From the NCBI RefSeq assembly GCF_003013405.1, contig NZ_PXZL01000013.1:659343-723342 (forward strand): DNA of 64,000 nt, written 5' to 3'. Numbering within the stretch: the stretch's first letter is position 1; every line of letters begins with the position of its first letter. Shown here piece by piece: positions 47,378-55,991 of the stretch. The translations under genes were made by a program, and so were the position numbers. The DNA is from Brevibacillus formosus. GTDB lineage: Bacteria > Bacillota > Bacilli > Brevibacillales > Brevibacillaceae. The notes under the pieces are model-generated. The model was not told the origin of the DNA, made no database searches, and saw only the letters and a list, made by a program, of their open reading frames with translations.

Positions 47378-48566
47378 GCTCCTCACTCCTTTTTTTGATA
47401 TGGATAAGAAAGGATGAAACCAAAGCGATTGCTGCACCTACTAGCAACAGGGAAAAACCGGCTTGAAAAGAGAACGCCTGTATGAATGCGCCCATCGCGA
47501 TTGGTGTAAGAATACTTGCCAGTTTTCCTCCGGTTAACAGAATTCCACTAGCAGTGCCCAAAGCATCTGAGGGGATGATACGCATGGTAAGTCCAAGAAT
47601 GGGTTGAGTGGTAAAGGATAGAAAAAACAAAGAGATCGACTCAAACAACAGAAACTGGTTGACATGTTCTGAAAGGATCATGAGCGTAAGGAAAATCGTT
47701 GAGAACAGAAGGGACGGAATGACCAACGTTCGAAACTTTTGATGAAAATAACGGTCAAACAACCAGCCGCCTGCCAAATTACCAAGCATGGAAATGAGAA
47801 GAGGAAGCGATGAGTATAAGCCTGATTGGGTAATAGCGAGATGCTTTTCCGTTGTTAAGTAGGTAGGTACCCATGTCAAGCAGCCAACCATCACGATTTG
47901 AATTCCGCAGAGCATACTTGTTAGTTTCAGCAAATGCTCATTACGCAAAAGAGATAGGAAAGGGATAGGTTTCGGTTTTGATGCTGAGCTTGAAGGTGGT
48001 TCCATTACGAAAGGACGGGGAAGGAATATCCAGAGAATGGGGGCCAAGAGCAGGCCGATTGATGCTGTAAAAAAAGCAGCTTCTTGCCATCCCAGTATCG
48101 CAATCAATGGTGCTACGAGAAAAGGGGCAAGTCCAGTCCCAATAGGTTCGGCTGTTGAAACGATGGATAAAGTGGTTGTACGGATGTTTGCAGGTGTTCG
48201 TTCGGCAATTGCTTTTAACATAGCAGGCATAAGTGGGGCATCGATAAACCCCAACAAAAAGCGGACAACGAGTAAGGCTACAAAACCTGTGACCGCCCCT
48301 GTAAGCGCAGTCAATATTGCCCACAGTACCAAATTGATTACAATAATTTGCTTCGAGCCTCGTTTATCAGCAATGATCCCTCCTGGAATGGTAAAAATCG
48401 CGAAGCCTAAAAAATAAACACTGATGATCGCGCCTTGCTCCACTGGATTCAGATGAAATTCCTCTCCAATAAGTGGAAGTGCCATAATGATGCTGTACGT
48501 GCCAAGAACTCCAACGAGTATAGTGACAAACAAGAGCACAGCACTAATCGAAGTAGCCTTTTTCAT
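47370..48566 (-). CDS. Major facilitator superfamily transporter
   Basis: A 398-residue, 12-helix MFS protein. The loop 2-3 signature is seen as GGIIADKRGSKQIIV near residue 65, with a counterpart GGWLFDRYFHQKFRTL in the second half. AGGAAGTG supports the ATG at 48566. It overlaps the M14 peptidase gene, implying one transcript: the transporter may import a peptide or amino-acid conjugate that the peptidase hydrolyses. The substrate is unknown. Confidence 0.85.
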   Translation of the reverse strand: MKKATSISAVLLFVTILVGVLGTYSIIMALPLIGEEFHLNPVEQGAIISVYFLGFAIFTIPGGIIADKRGSKQIIVINLVLWAILTALTGAVTGFVALLVVRFLLGFIDAPLMPAMLKAIAERTPANIRTTTLSIVSTAEPIGTGLAPFLVAPLIAILGWQEAAFFTASIGLLLAPILWIFLPRPFVMEPPSSSASKPKPIPFLSLLRNEHLLKLTSMLCGIQIVMVGCLTWVPTYLTTEKHLAITQSGLYSSLPLLISMLGNLAGGWLFDRYFHQKFRTLVIPSLLFSTIFLTLMILSEHVNQFLLFESISLFFLSFTTQPILGLTMRIIPSDALGTASGILLTGGKLASILTPIAMGAFIQAFSFQAGFSLLLVGAAIALVSSFLIHIKKRSEELD

Positions 48567-48686
48567 GTGCATCACTTCCTAAATGATGTTATGTGTATTA
48601 TCTTAATTAAATTCAGTTATTTTAGTCAATACTGAAATTACTGAAATCAATGAGCCGCTGAGAGCTGCAATTCGAATAACGAAAAC

Positions 48687-48736
48687 GACCTGTGGTTGCA
48701 TGAATGGTTTTCCATCATGCTACCTACAGGTCGTTT
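48687..48736. terminator. Long hairpin terminator
   Basis: GACCTGT (from 48687) pairs with ACAGGTC (to 48732), with further pairing TGCATGA/TCATGC inside. T-rich flanks occur on both sides. It ends the reverse-strand secreted protein gene at 48764. Confidence 0.7.
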
Positions 48737-48763
48737 ATTTATCTCAGTTCGCAATTGTATGAA

Positions 48764-49393
48764 TTAGTACTTTCTCGTGAGGATTCGAGAATTGGTCCCG
48801 TCTACAGTGATTTCCCAGCCTCTTGGGATTTCATAAGCAAAGGCTGGCGAGGGATGCTTGATCGCTTCAATGCTGGATTCAGTAGGGATACTGGTGATAT
48901 TTACGATATGTTTTTCAAAGAGATTTAGATTTACCACGACCCAGCCATATGGTACAGGTTGGCTGGTACCAACCCATTTATTCTCCAGCTCATGAGGCTG
49001 GTACCGTTTTTTATTCTCATTTCTGATATCTATATAAGCCTGTCTCTTGCTGTTATAACCTCGACCGATTTCTACCCAACCAGAAGGGATGTTAAAGCTT
49101 AAGCTTCTTTCCACTTGCCCATAATTAGCGCCATTAATATATTTTGCTACTTCATATCCAAGCTGTGTTCCACGATGTGGCTCTTTTTCAATCGAAATCC
49201 ATCCATTCGGAAAAAACGTATCGTATGCCACTACTAACGTATCACCATACCGCCAGTTTCCTTCAAAGATATTTTTTTGTGGACGGACGATAAAGTCTTT
49301 TCCTTTTGCTACCACATCTGTTGCTTGAGTCGGGACTAACAGGAATGTGGATGCCAAGACGAGAATACCCAGACTTCTTACCACGTTTTTCAT
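48764..49393 (-). CDS. Secreted protein with repeated P-x-G-W motifs
   Basis: A 209-residue exported protein: signal peptide MKNVVRSLGILVLASTFLLV, cleavage near ATD or VVA. The mature part repeats a motif four times, FPNGWISIEK, IPSGWVEIGR, VPYGWVVVNL and IPRGWEITVDG, 35-50 residues apart, each followed by polar, basic stretches (YNSKRQAYIDIRNENKKRY). The repeats suggest four similar beta modules. I do not recognise the family; it is not obviously an enzyme. GGAGGAG lies before the ATG at 49393. Confidence 0.7.
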   Translation of the reverse strand: MKNVVRSLGILVLASTFLLVPTQATDVVAKGKDFIVRPQKNIFEGNWRYGDTLVVAYDTFFPNGWISIEKEPHRGTQLGYEVAKYINGANYGQVERSLSFNIPSGWVEIGRGYNSKRQAYIDIRNENKKRYQPHELENKWVGTSQPVPYGWVVVNLNLFEKHIVNITSIPTESSIEAIKHPSPAFAYEIPRGWEITVDGTNSRILTRKY

Positions 49394-49580
49394 TATTTAC
49401 TCCTCCATATGAATGCAATAAGTATAAAATTTCAATAAGTATGATAATTCTAAACAGATTTGAAATACCCTTCTCTTTATGGAAAAAAATTCCTGTTCGG
49501 AAATTGTTGAGCAAGACAATTGGTCCAATGGGACACGAGTTTTCGATAGAAGCACAGTAAAAAAACGGAAATATTACTTG

Positions 49581-49609
49581 TTGAAACGTACAAATGAATA
49601 TGATATGAT
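49581..49609 (+). promoter_or_regulatory. Promoter of the Lsa-like ABC-F gene
   Basis: TTGAAA (49581-49586), 17 bp, TATGAT (49604-49609). Transcription from about 49616 gives a leader of some 245 nt holding a short peptide ORF and an attenuator. Confidence 0.65.
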
Positions 49610-49643
49610 GCTGGTAACTTAATGACTGGAGCTGAAGAGTATA

Positions 49644-49664
49644 ATGGATAATTTTCTTGCTTAA
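49644..49664 (+). CDS. Leader peptide MDNFLA
   Basis: ATG GAT AAT TTT CTT GCT TAA, with GGAG and GAAGAG upstream, encodes a six-residue peptide. Its last codons TTTCTTGC are complementary to GCAAGAAA at 49712-49719. A ribosome stalled on this ORF would cover that arm. Such peptides control drug-inducible resistance genes in Firmicutes. Confidence 0.55.
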   Translation: MDNFLA

Positions 49665-49838
49665 AAAATAAAACAAACAGCGATATCTTTCGCGTGTTTT
49701 ATTCTTTATGTGCAAGAAAGTTACTTATATCTCTTCACTCAAACAATATATCCTTATCTGACTTCTTTTTTTTGAGTTGGATTTGCTGTATTTATTTGAG
49801 CTACAAGAGAGTAACTTTCTTGTAGCTTTTCTATTTTT
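49653..49838 (+). promoter_or_regulatory. Transcription attenuator of the Lsa-like ABC-F gene
   Basis: Four segments can pair in two ways. Segment 1 TTTCTTGC (49653-49660, in the leader ORF) pairs with segment 2 GCAAGAAA (49712-49719), extended by AATAAAACA/TGTTTTATT. Terminator: AGCTACAAGA (49799-49808) with TCTTGTAGCT (49819-49828), then a T-rich tail. Alternative: segment 2 extended, AAGAAAGTTACT (49714-49725), pairs with AGTAACTTTCTT (49810-49821) and breaks the terminator. Ribosome stalling on the leader would free segment 2 and allow readthrough. Confidence 0.75.
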
Positions 49839-49859
49839 TGCATACAGGGGGATGGTTGT

Positions 49860-51338
49860 ATGTCATTAATCAGTGTAAATAACTTGACGTTTGCCTATGA
49901 AGGCAGTTTCGATAACATTTTTGAAAACGTGAGCTTCCAAATCGATACAGATTGGAAATTGGGCTTTACGGGAAGAAACGGTAGGGGGAAGACAACTTTT
50001 CTCAACCTGTTGCTTGGTAAATATGAATACAGCGGAAAGATTAGTGCTCATGTCAGCTTTGAATACTTTCCATTCCAAGTCGAGAACAAAGAATATCTGA
50101 CCCTTGATATCGTTCAAGACATTGTCCCGGACTATCAGTTATGGGAATTAATGAGAGAGTTCTCCCTCTTAAAGGTTTCAGAGGATGTGCTATATCGTCC
50201 CTTTGAATCTTTGTCCAACGGGGAACAAACAAAAGTGATGTTAGCCGCCTTATTTCTAAAGGAAAACAGCTTTTTGTTAATTGATGAGCCAACGAATCAC
50301 CTCGATATGCATGCAAGGGAGCTCGTCAGTGATTATCTCCATTCCAAAAGCGGTTATATTCTGGTGTCCCACGACCGAGCATTTCTAGACAACTGTGTCG
50401 ACCACATCCTGTCCATCAACAAGACGAACATCGAGGTGCAAAAAGGAACCTTCTCCGATTGGTGGGAAAATAAACAGAGACAGGATAACTATGAACTTGC
50501 TGAAAACGAGAAGCTCAAAAAAGACATTAAACGCTTGTCGGACGCAGCTAAACGTACAAGCAACTGGTCAGACGCTGTGGAAAAGACGAAAAATGGAACA
50601 TTGAATTCCGGTTCCAAAGTAGACAAAGGGTATGTCGGCCATAAGGCTGCGAAAATGATGAAGCGCTCCAAGTCGATTGAGCAAAGACAGCAATCCGCTA
50701 TTGATGAAAAATCGAAGCTGCTGAAAAACATTGAAAACCAGGAAAGCTTAAAGATTGCACAGCTTGCTTATCATAAAAATCAACTGGCGGAACTGGAGAA
50801 GGTTTCGATTTATTACGGAGAGAAGCAAGTTTGCGCAGACGTCAGCTTTACGATTGAGCAAGGGGAGCGTATTGCGCTGGCAGGCAAGAACGGTTCAGGA
50901 AAATCCAGCATTCTCAAGCTCATTTGCGGAGAGAACATCGATTATACGGGCACCTTCCGAAAGGGGAGTCAACTGAAAATCTCGTATGTTTCTCAAGACA
51001 CTTCCCATCTAAAGGGAAATCTCACCGACTTCGCGCGAGACAACGGGATCGAAGAGAGTCTGTTTAAATCGATTTTGCGCAAGCTGGATTTTTCCCGCGT
51101 GCAATTTGAGAAGGATATCTCCGCTTTTAGTGGCGGGCAGAAGAAAAAAGTACTCATTGCGAAAAGTCTTTGCGAGAAAGCACATCTTCATATTTGGGAT
51201 GAGCCGTTAAACTTTATTGACGTCATTTCTCGCATGCAAATTGAAGAGCTGCTCCTTGAACACTCGCCAACGATTCTTTTTGTGGAGCATGACAGGGAGT
51301 TTTGCATTAACATTGCTACAAAGATCGTTGAATTGTAA
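49860..51338 (+). CDS. ABC-F ribosomal protection protein, Lsa-like
   Basis: A 492-residue protein with two ABC ATPase domains and no membrane segments. First domain: GRNGRGKTT, LSNGEQTK, LLIDEPTNHLD. A charged linker (about 200-300) inserts toward the ribosomal P site. Second domain: GKNGSGKSS, FSGGQKKK, HIWDEPLNFID. Length and linker match the Lsa/Vga group, which dislodges lincosamides, streptogramin A and pleuromutilins from the ribosome. The attenuated leader is also typical of inducible members. AGGGGG precedes the ATG. Substrate range is inferred from the family only. Confidence 0.88.
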   Translation: MSLISVNNLTFAYEGSFDNIFENVSFQIDTDWKLGFTGRNGRGKTTFLNLLLGKYEYSGKISAHVSFEYFPFQVENKEYLTLDIVQDIVPDYQLWELMREFSLLKVSEDVLYRPFESLSNGEQTKVMLAALFLKENSFLLIDEPTNHLDMHARELVSDYLHSKSGYILVSHDRAFLDNCVDHILSINKTNIEVQKGTFSDWWENKQRQDNYELAENEKLKKDIKRLSDAAKRTSNWSDAVEKTKNGTLNSGSKVDKGYVGHKAAKMMKRSKSIEQRQQSAIDEKSKLLKNIENQESLKIAQLAYHKNQLAELEKVSIYYGEKQVCADVSFTIEQGERIALAGKNGSGKSSILKLICGENIDYTGTFRKGSQLKISYVSQDTSHLKGNLTDFARDNGIEESLFKSILRKLDFSRVQFEKDISAFSGGQKKKVLIAKSLCEKAHLHIWDEPLNFIDVISRMQIEELLLEHSPTILFVEHDREFCINIATKIVEL

Positions 51339-51359
51339 TGAGACGAAAAGTCTCTAAAA

Positions 51360-51406
51360 GGAAGAAGGTGGGGAAAACCGTTTCGTTTTCCTCACCTTCC
51401 TTTTTG
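51360..51406 (+). terminator. Terminator after the Lsa-like gene
   Basis: AAGGTGGGGAAAAC (51365-51378) and GTTTTCCTCACCTT (51385-51398) form a 14-bp stem with one mismatch, followed by TTTTT after CC. Confidence 0.85.
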
Positions 51407-51518
51407 TATAAGGAGAAGGTACTTTTCGAAAGGGAAATTTGAGCAATCGAGAAGAAATACTAAGCAGTGAAATGTGGTAATTTTTAGACAATACTTTTGA
51501 AAGAATGGCGGAGATCCA

Positions 51519-52103
51519 ATGGGAAAAATAATTGCAAATGTAAGCAGCACATTGAATGGTATCTACACTGGGCCGACAGGAGAAGAAGACAATATGGTTA
51601 GTTGGGCGTTGCCTGGAATCATCGACGCCACAGATGATGGTCTTGCGTTCTTCCAGAGGGTTGACGCAATCTTGATGGGGCGAGTCACCTATGAAGGTTT
51701 TGCAAGCTATTGGCCGTTCCAAGTGGGTGATTGGGCTGATGCTATGAATAAGACACAAAAGTTTGTAGCAACCAATAATAGTGAGCTTACGGAAGTTCAC
51801 TGGGGGGACTACGCCGATACGATTACACTCCTTCATTCTGATGTCATGAAGAAAATAAAGGAGCTAAAAAAACAAATCAAAGGTGATATCATTGTTCCTG
51901 CAAGCGCGGGTCTTGTTCAAAATTTGATTCATGCTGATTTGCTTGATGAACTCCGAATGATTATTCATCCGGTCTTAATGGGCAGCGGCAAATTTTACTT
52001 TGACAACATCCAAACACGACACGATATGAAGTTGATAGAAACGAAGCTGTACGGAAAAAGCGGATCCATCCAACTGCGTTATGAGATCGGAGAGGCACAA
52101 TAA
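51519..52103 (+). CDS. Dihydrofolate reductase family protein (RibD C-terminal-like)
   Basis: A 194-residue protein of the RibD-C/DHFR-like fold: MGKIIANVSSTLNGIYTGPTG, the NADPH region VDAILMGRVTYEGFASYW, GDIIVPASAGLVQNLIHADLLDEL and IHPVLMGSGKFYF. Such stand-alone proteins, like B. subtilis YyaP, are NADPH reductases of unknown substrate. GGAG lies before the ATG. It is a monocistronic unit. Confidence 0.82.
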   Translation: MGKIIANVSSTLNGIYTGPTGEEDNMVSWALPGIIDATDDGLAFFQRVDAILMGRVTYEGFASYWPFQVGDWADAMNKTQKFVATNNSELTEVHWGDYADTITLLHSDVMKKIKELKKQIKGDIIVPASAGLVQNLIHADLLDELRMIIHPVLMGSGKFYFDNIQTRHDMKLIETKLYGKSGSIQLRYEIGEAQ

Positions 52104-52153
52104 AAATAAAAAAGGCTGTTTAACAATCGGGTATTTTCTGGAGGAATAAAAAA

Positions 52154-52199
52154 AGTCCAATTTCTCAATTTTTATGGATGGAGAAATTGGGCTTTTTGT
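52154..52199. terminator. Bidirectional terminator
   Basis: AGTCCAATTTCTC (from 52154) pairs with GAGAAATTGGGCT (to 52192), with T runs on both strands. It serves the reductase gene and the convergent DHH gene. Confidence 0.85.
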
Positions 52200-52207
52200 T
52201 TTTTGCT

Positions 52208-53173
52208 CTAATCCGTTCGTAAAGCAGGGTACACGAAAGTCTTTAACGTAACGCCCGTAAAGGAACAGCCAGAAGCCTTTGGATGACCACCACCACCGTA
52301 ATGCTGGGCGATCACAGACAGATCCACGTCTTCTCGAATCGTTCGAAAGCTGATTCTGCCTTTCCCAGGATCGAGCATGGCGACGAAATCAATCATTTCT
52401 GCATTCTTACATAAGAAATTGCCTGTTGTGGAGTGATATTGTTCAAGGAAAACTACGCCCACTTGATACGTTTTTGGTTCGTCTAAATCGATTTCTACCG
52501 GAATCAGCTTCATTTGCTTCAGCTTTTTATGCTCAAATTCATCGATTCGTTTTTCTTCTGTATAGATGAGGATCGATTCTACTTCGTCAAATACGAACTG
52601 ATCCGTATGATCACCTTCACTACGCAAGCGTCCCAGTACATTCTGAACAAACGTGTCTCGCTCGACCATATAGAATAAAATGTTCAGTTGATTAGCCTGT
52701 ACAGTACCGGTTGCATCCCAGTCCCACGTATCAAACGCACGAACCAGCTCTACATAGTCAGAGAGAACGCCAGTGGGAGCCAGATACCCCTGGTTTACCA
52801 GGTAATCATAATAAAGGCTCGTTGCCGAAGTCTTTTTCCCTGATTCTTCCATGATAACCTTTGCCCATTCGTACTTGGAAGCCAGAGGAAGGGCGGTTGG
52901 GTGATGATCGATCAAGACAAACGCATGTCCCTGGTCGACCTTTTTCTGAATATGCGTTGCGACCTCGTCATTGGTACTTACGTCGGTAATTACAACATAC
53001 ATATCGGGAGAAAGCTCTTCCTCGATAAACTTCTGTACTTCTTGGTTGACAGTGTAAGGAGTTACTCCGCGGTAATCGACTTCTTGGTTGGAAAAAGCAA
53101 TTTGACTCAGGATTGCACAGGATACGCCATCCAAGTCCTTGTCGCTGAAATGAATGATTTTTTGATGATTCAT
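52208..53173 (-). CDS. DHH family phosphoesterase (nanoRNase-like)
   Basis: A 321-residue DHH-DHHA1 protein. DHH motifs: HFSDKDLDGVSCAIL, TDVSTN, LIDHHPTALP; the substrate-binding DHHA1 glycine motif is GGGGHPKASGCSF near the end. These Mn-dependent enzymes degrade very short RNAs or cyclic dinucleotide products; the length and layout fit NrnB-type (YngD-like) oligoribonucleases. No CBS or membrane part is present. GGAG lies before the ATG at 53173. The exact substrate is unresolved. Confidence 0.85.
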   Translation of the reverse strand: MNHQKIIHFSDKDLDGVSCAILSQIAFSNQEVDYRGVTPYTVNQEVQKFIEEELSPDMYVVITDVSTNDEVATHIQKKVDQGHAFVLIDHHPTALPLASKYEWAKVIMEESGKKTSATSLYYDYLVNQGYLAPTGVLSDYVELVRAFDTWDWDATGTVQANQLNILFYMVERDTFVQNVLGRLRSEGDHTDQFVFDEVESILIYTEEKRIDEFEHKKLKQMKLIPVEIDLDEPKTYQVGVVFLEQYHSTTGNFLCKNAEMIDFVAMLDPGKGRISFRTIREDVDLSVIAQHYGGGGHPKASGCSFTGVTLKTFVYPALRTD

Positions 53174-53310
53174 GAAGTATCTCCTTATGAATTGGCTCGT
53201 CGCTCAAATTGTACTGCCTTCAATCATCTTTCCCATTCAACAAGACGTGCTTGCACGAAGACAACAATTGGAGATTATTTACAATATGAATTTGATCTTC
53301 CTGCATCAAG

Positions 53311-53348
53311 GAAAACCCTCTTGATCCTGGGTCAATCGATCAAGAGGG
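53311..53348 (-). terminator. Terminator after the ArsR gene
   Basis: CCCTCTTGATC (53316-53326) and GATCAAGAGGG (53338-53348) form a perfect 11-bp stem; on the reverse strand TTTTCC follows. Confidence 0.85.
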
Positions 53349-53362
53349 AAGGGCATGACAAG

Positions 53363-53734
53363 CTATTTCCTTGTTTGATCCGGTTCCGATTGCACGATGG
53401 TTAATGCCGTATCGCCATCGGTCTCCACAAGGTGCTTCAACATTGACAACTTATTGTTCCAAAACTGCTCATAAAAGGAAAGCCACTGCTTTACTTCTGT
53501 CAGGGGACCGGGATGCAACCGATAAATTTTCTCACGGCCTACCTTATGTCCCGTAACCAAATCTGCGTCAGCAAGTATATGAAGATGCTTGACCACAGCA
53601 GTTCGGCTTATGGGGAAATGAGAGGTAATTGCTGAGATCGGCAATTCTTTTTCAGCTAGCAAGCGAAGGACTTCTCGACGAGTAGGGTCAGCGATCGCTT
53701 GAAATACATCAACCTTTTCTGCTGAAGCAGACAT
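53363..53734 (-). CDS. ArsR family transcriptional regulator
   Basis: A 123-residue winged-helix repressor: FQAIADPTRREVLRLLAEKELPISAITSHFPISRTAVVKHLHILADADLV read as helices 1-5, then the wing HKVGREKIYRLHP. It has none of the cysteine pairs of metal-sensing ArsR proteins. This subtype usually travels with an AHSA1/SRPBCC gene, as here, where its start abuts that gene's stop. It probably binds the direct repeats at 54201-54245. Confidence 0.88.
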   Translation of the reverse strand: MSASAEKVDVFQAIADPTRREVLRLLAEKELPISAITSHFPISRTAVVKHLHILADADLVTGHKVGREKIYRLHPGPLTEVKQWLSFYEQFWNNKLSMLKHLVETDGDTALTIVQSEPDQTRK

Positions 53735-54169
53735 TTAGCCTTCCACAACCTTTTTCAGACGCTCATGAACAATTCCAACCCAACCTTGATTCATCTTCTC
53801 GCGAATCATTGAGCTCTTCGCGTTTGCTTTTCCGATGATCTCATCTGCCGCTTTCCATCCACCATGAATGAGGGTAAACTCCGTTTTATCTCCCAGGTCT
53901 TTTAAAAGAAAAGAGACGATCCAACCGTCTGTATCCCAAGCAAAAGAAAGGCGATGTGGCGCTTCTACTTCCAACACTTTACACGGTGACGGCCCAAAAG
54001 GAGATTGGATATGAAACTCATGACCTACCACTGGCTGAAAATCATTCGGCATAAACCAAGCAGAAATGGCTTCCGCAGTGGATACTTTCTCCCATACCTT
54101 TTGAATAGGGGCGTCGAAAACGATGGTTTGTTTAATATCTTCTACGGCTTGTTGATTGTTCTGTTCCAC
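53735..54169 (-). CDS. SRPBCC (AHSA1) domain protein
   Basis: A 144-residue START-like protein: [40 protein letters not shown] and the beta strands through [19 protein letters not shown]. It is the first gene of a two-gene operon with an ArsR repressor. The frame opens with GTG at 54205, but CGGAGCG lies 7 nt before a GTG at 54169, which I prefer. Ligand unknown. The second SRPBCC protein of the window (26612) is a separate paralogue. Confidence 0.8.
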   Translation of the reverse strand: MEQNNQQAVEDIKQTIVFDAPIQKVWEKVSTAEAISAWFMPNDFQPVVGHEFHIQSPFGPSPCKVLEVEAPHRLSFAWDTDGWIVSFLLKDLGDKTEFTLIHGGWKAADEIIGKANAKSSMIREKMNQGWVGIVHERLKKVVEG

Positions 54170-54200
54170 GATAAATCGCTCCGTTTCATAGTGAAAATCT

Positions 54201-54253
54201 AACACCTTTAGGTTCTACTTTAAGATGATATAACACCTTTTGGTTTTATGTAA
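54201..54253 (-). promoter_or_regulatory. Promoter with ArsR-type direct repeats
   Basis: AACACCTTTAGGTT (54201-54214) and AACACCTTTTGGTT (54232-54245) differ by one base and are 31 bp apart, three helical turns. On the reverse strand TTACAT (54253-54248), 17 bp and TATCAT (54230-54225) form the promoter, so one repeat fills the spacer and the other lies just downstream. Confidence 0.7.
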
Positions 54254-54408
54254 ATGGTATTTTTCCTCCAACTCATGAAATATATTCGGCGAGGAAAATG
54301 TGCGAATGTGATCCAATTTTGCATGAAAAGGGTATAATAAATTGGCAAAATGTATTATGCGTACCGTTACGTCCATTCAAATAACGCCAATCGATCAAAG
54401 GAGATACA

Positions 54409-55884
54409 ATGACGGACAAAAGAGCAACAATCGAACCGGGATGGAACTTCGATAACAGCTATACAACGCTGCCCAAATCGTTTTTTTCCAGGCTCAATCC
54501 ACCTCCTGTACGTTCACCGAAGCTAGCCATTCTCAATGAACAATTGGCTAAATCGCTTGGGCTGAATGTCGAAGCACTGCAAAGCGAAGAAGTCATAGCC
54601 ATGCTTGCGGGAAATAAAACCCCGGAAGGCGCAGAGCCTCTCGCTCAAGCATATGCGGGACATCAATTTGGCCATTTTACCATGCTAGGCGACGGTCGTG
54701 CTCTCCTGCTTGGTGAGCAAATTACGCCTACAGGCGAGCGCTTTGATATCCAACTGAAAGGTTCCGGCAGAACACCTTATTCACGCGGGGGTGATGGTAG
54801 AGCAGCCCTTGGCCCGATGCTGCGTGAATACATCATAAGCGAGGCCATGCATGGACTTGGCATTCCTACGACTCGAAGCCTTGCCGTAGTGACAACCGGG
54901 GAGTCGATCTATCGCGAATCCGAGCTGCCTGGTGCTATTTTGACGCGTGTTGCAGCCAGTCATATCAGAGTAGGCACGTTCCAATTCGCGGCAAGATTTT
55001 GTTCCATAGAAGACCTCCGCGCGCTAGCTGATTACACATTGCAAAGACATTTCCCAAAGATCACAGCAGAAGAAAACCGCTATCTCCTTCTGCTGAACGA
55101 AGTCATCCAGCGTCAGGCTGCGTTGATTGCCAAGTGGCAACTCGCAGGATTTATTCACGGGGTCATGAACACCGACAACATGACGATCAGCGGCGAAACC
55201 ATTGATTACGGTCCTTGCGCTTTCATGGACACATATGATCCTGCAACGGTATTTAGCTCTATTGACGTTCAGGGCCGCTATGCTTACGGAAATCAGCCGT
55301 ACATAGCCGTTTGGAATCTTACTCGTTTTGCGGAAAGCTTATTGCCGTTGCTGCATGACAACGAAGCGCAGGCTGTGAAAATGGCCGAAGATGCCCTTGC
55401 TGAATTTGGCAAGCTGTATCACGGCAATTGGCTAACAGGAATGCGGGCAAAGCTCGGATTGTTAAACGAAGAGGAACAGGATGAAGCGCTGATCGAAGGT
55501 CTGCTCAACATGATGAAGGACCACCAAGCTGACTATACGAATACATTCCGTGCTTTCACGCTTAACCAACCAGAAGAAACCGTGCTGTTTGGCACGAGCG
55601 AATTCACGGAATGGCATGAGCAGTGGAGAGCCAGACTGACGAGACAGCCAGAAGACACCGCCATGGTACAACAGTTGATGAAAAAGAGCAATCCGGCAGT
55701 CATCCCTCGGAACCATCGTGTAGAAGAAGCATTGGAAGCAGCATGGAAAGAGGGCGACTACACTGTGATGGAACGGCTCCTGGCAGTTCTTTCTGATCCA
55801 TATGCGTACACTCCTGAACAGGTAGAATACACGACTTTGCCAGCGGAATCAGCATGTCCTTACCAAACGTTTTGCGGTACATGA
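54409..55884 (+). CDS. selO: SelO-like protein adenylyltransferase (YdiU)
   Basis: A 491-residue pseudokinase-fold enzyme that transfers AMP to hydroxyl groups of proteins. Family motifs: [26 protein letters not shown] read in parts, [20 protein letters not shown], and [25 protein letters not shown], which holds the catalytic Asp and Mg-binding Asn/Asp. AAAGGAG before the ATG. The length equals E. coli YdiU (about 480). The C terminus ends CPYQTFCGT; the penultimate Cys is ordinary, not selenocysteine, as in most bacteria. Single gene with its own terminator. Confidence 0.93.
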   Translation: MTDKRATIEPGWNFDNSYTTLPKSFFSRLNPPPVRSPKLAILNEQLAKSLGLNVEALQSEEVIAMLAGNKTPEGAEPLAQAYAGHQFGHFTMLGDGRALLLGEQITPTGERFDIQLKGSGRTPYSRGGDGRAALGPMLREYIISEAMHGLGIPTTRSLAVVTTGESIYRESELPGAILTRVAASHIRVGTFQFAARFCSIEDLRALADYTLQRHFPKITAEENRYLLLLNEVIQRQAALIAKWQLAGFIHGVMNTDNMTISGETIDYGPCAFMDTYDPATVFSSIDVQGRYAYGNQPYIAVWNLTRFAESLLPLLHDNEAQAVKMAEDALAEFGKLYHGNWLTGMRAKLGLLNEEEQDEALIEGLLNMMKDHQADYTNTFRAFTLNQPEETVLFGTSEFTEWHEQWRARLTRQPEDTAMVQQLMKKSNPAVIPRNHRVEEALEAAWKEGDYTVMERLLAVLSDPYAYTPEQVEYTTLPAESACPYQTFCGT

Positions 55885-55897
55885 TCGCATGCAATCA

Positions 55898-55933
55898 GAG
55901 TCCAACGATCTTTTACATGTTGGACTCTTTTTT
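55898..55933 (+). terminator. Terminator after selO
   Basis: GAGTCCAAC (55898-55906) and GTTGGACTC (55919-55927) pair perfectly, followed by TTTTTT. Confidence 0.9.
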
Positions 55934-55991
55934 CATACGTCCGATCCGAGCTAATATATGGAAAGCCGAAGAAAAAAGGAGCAATTGCTTA

